Assembly: GCA_902812455.1 (NCBI GenBank)
Contig: CADDZH010000012.1
Span: forward strand, 3,722-67,721
From: Chloroflexota bacterium
GTDB taxonomy: Bacteria > Chloroflexota > Ktedonobacteria > Ktedonobacterales > Ktedonobacteraceae
Direction: 5' to 3'
Length of the DNA: 64,000 bases
A program made the translations under genes and the position numbers. Below the pieces are notes generated by a model. That model had not been told where the DNA came from. It searched no databases and saw only the letters and a program-made list of their open reading frames with translations. Positions 62,333 to 64,000 of this stretch are shown piece by piece (positions within the stretch are counted from its first letter, which is position 1; each line of letters begins with the position of its first letter).

Positions 62333-63658
62333 TCAAACTCTTGAATAACGATGTTCATGCTTTTTGCTTTCATCCGGGGGAGCGCTCTCTGCGTGCCTTT
62401 GCTCGTACTTGAAGAGTATGAGCAGGAACGTGAGGGCAATGAGACCAAGCAGCGCTGTGAAATAGATAAGGCCATCAAAGCCCCACAGGCGCGCAAAAAC
62501 GCCGCCCACGCTGTTCCCGAAGAGCTGGCCTATGCCGAGAAATATCGAATAGAGGCCCATCAGCAGGCCACGATCTTTCGCAACCTCTTCAGAGATATCC
62601 GCCAGGTAGGCCAGGGCAGCAGGAGCGAAGCCGCTCTCTGTAAAAACGCCCACCAGCAAGAGCGGGATCCAGATAGCCAGCAGCCAGCCATTGCCAAACC
62701 CCCAGTGATTGATGCCCTCAAGCGCCATACATGTGATAAAGATACCTCCTATTGCAGTAAGCATGAGTTTCAGGCGGGGCACGTGACTAAGAAAGAAGGC
62801 CCAGAAGAGGAGACAGCAGCCAAAGTAGAGCACGAAAGCGCCCAGGATGAGGCTCAAACGGTGGCCTCCACCGGGGCCGCTCATACTGCCCATTAACAAT
62901 TGATGAGGATCGTGGGCAGGTTTTGAGAGCACAAAGGTGAGCTGGGTACCAAGCCAGATACTGATCAGGGCGAAAATAGAGATCCACGAGGGAACAAAGA
63001 TGAAGAGGCGAGGCTTGCGAACGATGCTCCAGTATCGCTTCACTATGGCCTGCAAGTTACTTTTCTCAGTAACCTGCATTACTTTGGGAGCAAGCGCCAT
63101 ACAGATTGCCACGATGAGATACAGGAGGCCGAGCAGGATAAAAGCAAAGCGCTCGAAGCGATCCCAGGCAAAGCCACCCACCACAACACCCACCGCAATC
63201 CCACCGCTTGTCGCCAGCTCGAAAAAGCTCATGATACGCATGCGATAGGCATGTTGCCGCGTTGTATAGTCCGCCAGGTATCCAAGCACAGCGGGCGTCG
63301 TTATGGCGGCAGACAGGCCCGCAAGTATTTGCATACCCATTAAAAAGAGCAGCGCATATGCGAGAGGAGTAAAGGGCAGAAATACAACTGCTATACAGCC
63401 CACAAGCGGGCCTGCCACAAGAAAGCGGCGGCGGCCAAAATGATCGCTGAGCGCGCCCATCGGAGTCGCGAGGCTTAGCTCGGTGGCAAAAGATACCGCA
63501 GCGAGAAAACCCACCTGAATGCTGGTAATCAGCATTCCGGTATGCGTTGATAAGTGCGCAAGGAAGAGTCCAAGCACAATCGTGGCAGCCGCACCGCTTG
63601 TCCGCAATATAAAGGTGCCGATGAGAAGAGGCGCCACCGAGCGCTGGAAGCGGAACAT
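62333..63658 (-). CDS. MFS transporter (DHA1-like)
   Basis: 441 residues, 12 predicted helices. The loop 2-3 signature is LATPMGALSDHFGRRRFLVA; a second-half MLTAIGGIFITCMALEGINH follows a cytosolic central loop containing LQAIVKRYWSIVRKPRLF. Probably an exporter; substrate unknown. The C-terminal tail is charged with HEHRYSRV. A weak purine-rich GAGAGAG precedes the ATG. Monocistronic; its upstream region runs into repeats to the end of the window. Confidence 0.84.
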   Translation of the reverse strand: MFRFQRSVAPLLIGTFILRTSGAAATIVLGLFLAHLSTHTGMLITSIQVGFLAAVSFATELSLATPMGALSDHFGRRRFLVAGPLVGCIAVVFLPFTPLAYALLFLMGMQILAGLSAAITTPAVLGYLADYTTRQHAYRMRIMSFFELATSGGIAVGVVVGGFAWDRFERFAFILLGLLYLIVAICMALAPKVMQVTEKSNLQAIVKRYWSIVRKPRLFIFVPSWISIFALISIWLGTQLTFVLSKPAHDPHQLLMGSMSGPGGGHRLSLILGAFVLYFGCCLLFWAFFLSHVPRLKLMLTAIGGIFITCMALEGINHWGFGNGWLLAIWIPLLLVGVFTESGFAPAALAYLADISEEVAKDRGLLMGLYSIFLGIGQLFGNSVGGVFARLWGFDGLIYFTALLGLIALTFLLILFKYEQRHAESAPPDESKKHEHRYSRV

Positions 63659-63705
63659 TTCACTCTCTCGTTCTCTCTATGAGCAGAAACAGGCCTCAAC
63701 CTGGT

Positions 63706-63776
63706 AGGGTAGGGACACCCCTTGCGTTCACAAGGGTAGGTTTTTCCCGTGAACCCGCCTCTTAAGCGGATCGTCC
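63706..63776. repeat. Repeat cluster with GGGTAGGTTT and GGGACA hairpin parts
   Basis: GGTAGGGTAGGGACACCCCT resembles the start of the 52275 repeat. GCGTTCAC (63723-63730), AAGGGTAGGTTTTTCCC and GTGAACCCGC form a stem-like arrangement, sharing GGGTAGGTTT with the ends of the 19314 element. No gene is seen in 63659-64000. Confidence 0.5.
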
Positions 63777-63826
63777 CTGATGAACTTTTCCGATCACATG
63801 GGGTAATCAGGAACGGGTCGTAGCCT

Positions 63827-63877
63827 GTAGGGACAAGGGGTGGATGGGGGATGGGCGGGGGCCTGGTGCTTGTCCCC
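63827..63877 (+). repeat. GTAGGGGC-type repeat, subfamily B
   Basis: GTAGGGACAAGGGGTGGATG...GGGGGCCTGGTGCTTGTCCCC. The stem is GGGACAAG (63830-63837) with CTTGTCCC (63869-63876). Aligns with 1971-2021 and, reversed, 19355-19404. Confidence 0.7.
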
Positions 63878-63959
63878 GCGCCCCTTCCCTGTACCACTCC
63901 TCTCCACCCCAGAACCCGAATCGCCTGGAACAATTCATTAGGGTGAATGATCAGAGCGG

Positions 63960-64000
63960 GCCGATAAATCGGCGCTGGCCACGATAAATCGGGCCCTACA
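63960..64000 (-). repeat. GTAGGGGC-type repeat, subfamily A, cut by the window end
   Basis: On the minus strand TGTAGGGCCCGATTTATCG, then TGGCCAGCGCCGATTTATCG, then GCC. Near-identical layout to 54257-54296 and 2065-2097. Confidence 0.7.

Noticed and set aside
1..64000. tRNA, rRNA, tmRNA, RNase P or riboswitch genes
   Set aside because: None recognised by eye on either strand; a covariance-model search would be needed to exclude small RNAs.

Overview
The window reads as a chromosomal segment of a Gram-positive-like, menaquinone-using soil or compost bacterium. My best guess is Chloroflexota, class Ktedonobacteria. Supporting this are a polyprenyl-diphosphate synthase next to menG, lipoprotein signals without any outer-membrane genes, a zinc-ribbon/Ser-Thr-kinase-like protein, a sedolisin, several MFS/MMPL exporters, a caspase-like protein, and many short palindromic intergenic repeats. 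The assignment is inference from gene content; there is no rRNA or tRNA gene in the window to confirm it.

Layout. 0-9.6 kb: pseudokinase, menaquinone genes behind an Arg-rich protein, a polyamine block (SAM decarboxylase, agmatinase, deoxyhypusine-synthase-like), and a secreted beta-helix protein. 9.6-11.4 kb: a complete IS200/IS605 element (tnpA, tnpB, putative guide RNA). 11.4-31.5 kb: housekeeping and scattered genes (uvrB, sedolisin, CGNR regulator/MFS pair, class I aldolase, S9 peptidase, toxin-antitoxin pair, trxB, ABC-F), then a module of caspase-like protein, ECF sigma factor and HEAT-TM-PQQ protein (28.8-33.4 kb). 33.5-36 kb: coaE, a perfect 38-bp palindrome, a small Cys/His protein and a GH1 glycosidase. 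36.1-41.25 kb: a four-gene operon made of rearranged pieces of the complex I peripheral arm (NuoB; half-NuoI + NuoE helical domain; NuoF-like; NuoG-type 2Fe-2S + GltD-like FAD/NAD(P) module + three further FeS motifs). 41.5-43.9 kb: a broken HepT/MNT remnant, leuB and a DUF347 membrane protein. 43.9-54.2 kb: a Pil-Chp/Frz-like chemosensory operon (DUF4388, two receiver proteins, CheW, MCP, CheA hybrid, small coiled coil). 54.5-57.9 kb: a two-component system. 58.2-61.6 kb: an MMPL transporter with an AttH/CrtC-like lipoprotein. 61.8-63.7 kb: smpB and an MFS exporter.

The most unusual signals are two. First, the rearranged complex I-like operon: it keeps NuoB but has no NuoC/D or membrane subunits beside it, and NuoI appears split between two polypeptides. 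Second, a large set of MITE-like elements: short sequences with imperfect terminal inverted repeats and a hairpin body. Many carry a shared GTAGGGGC end, and several have invaded gene starts or coding sequence. Every gap longer than 100 bp inside the chemosensory operon carries one.

Limits: all domain calls are by eye from the sequence, with no database search. Start codons were chosen by Shine-Dalgarno position and family alignment from memory. No tRNA, rRNA or CRISPR array was seen.
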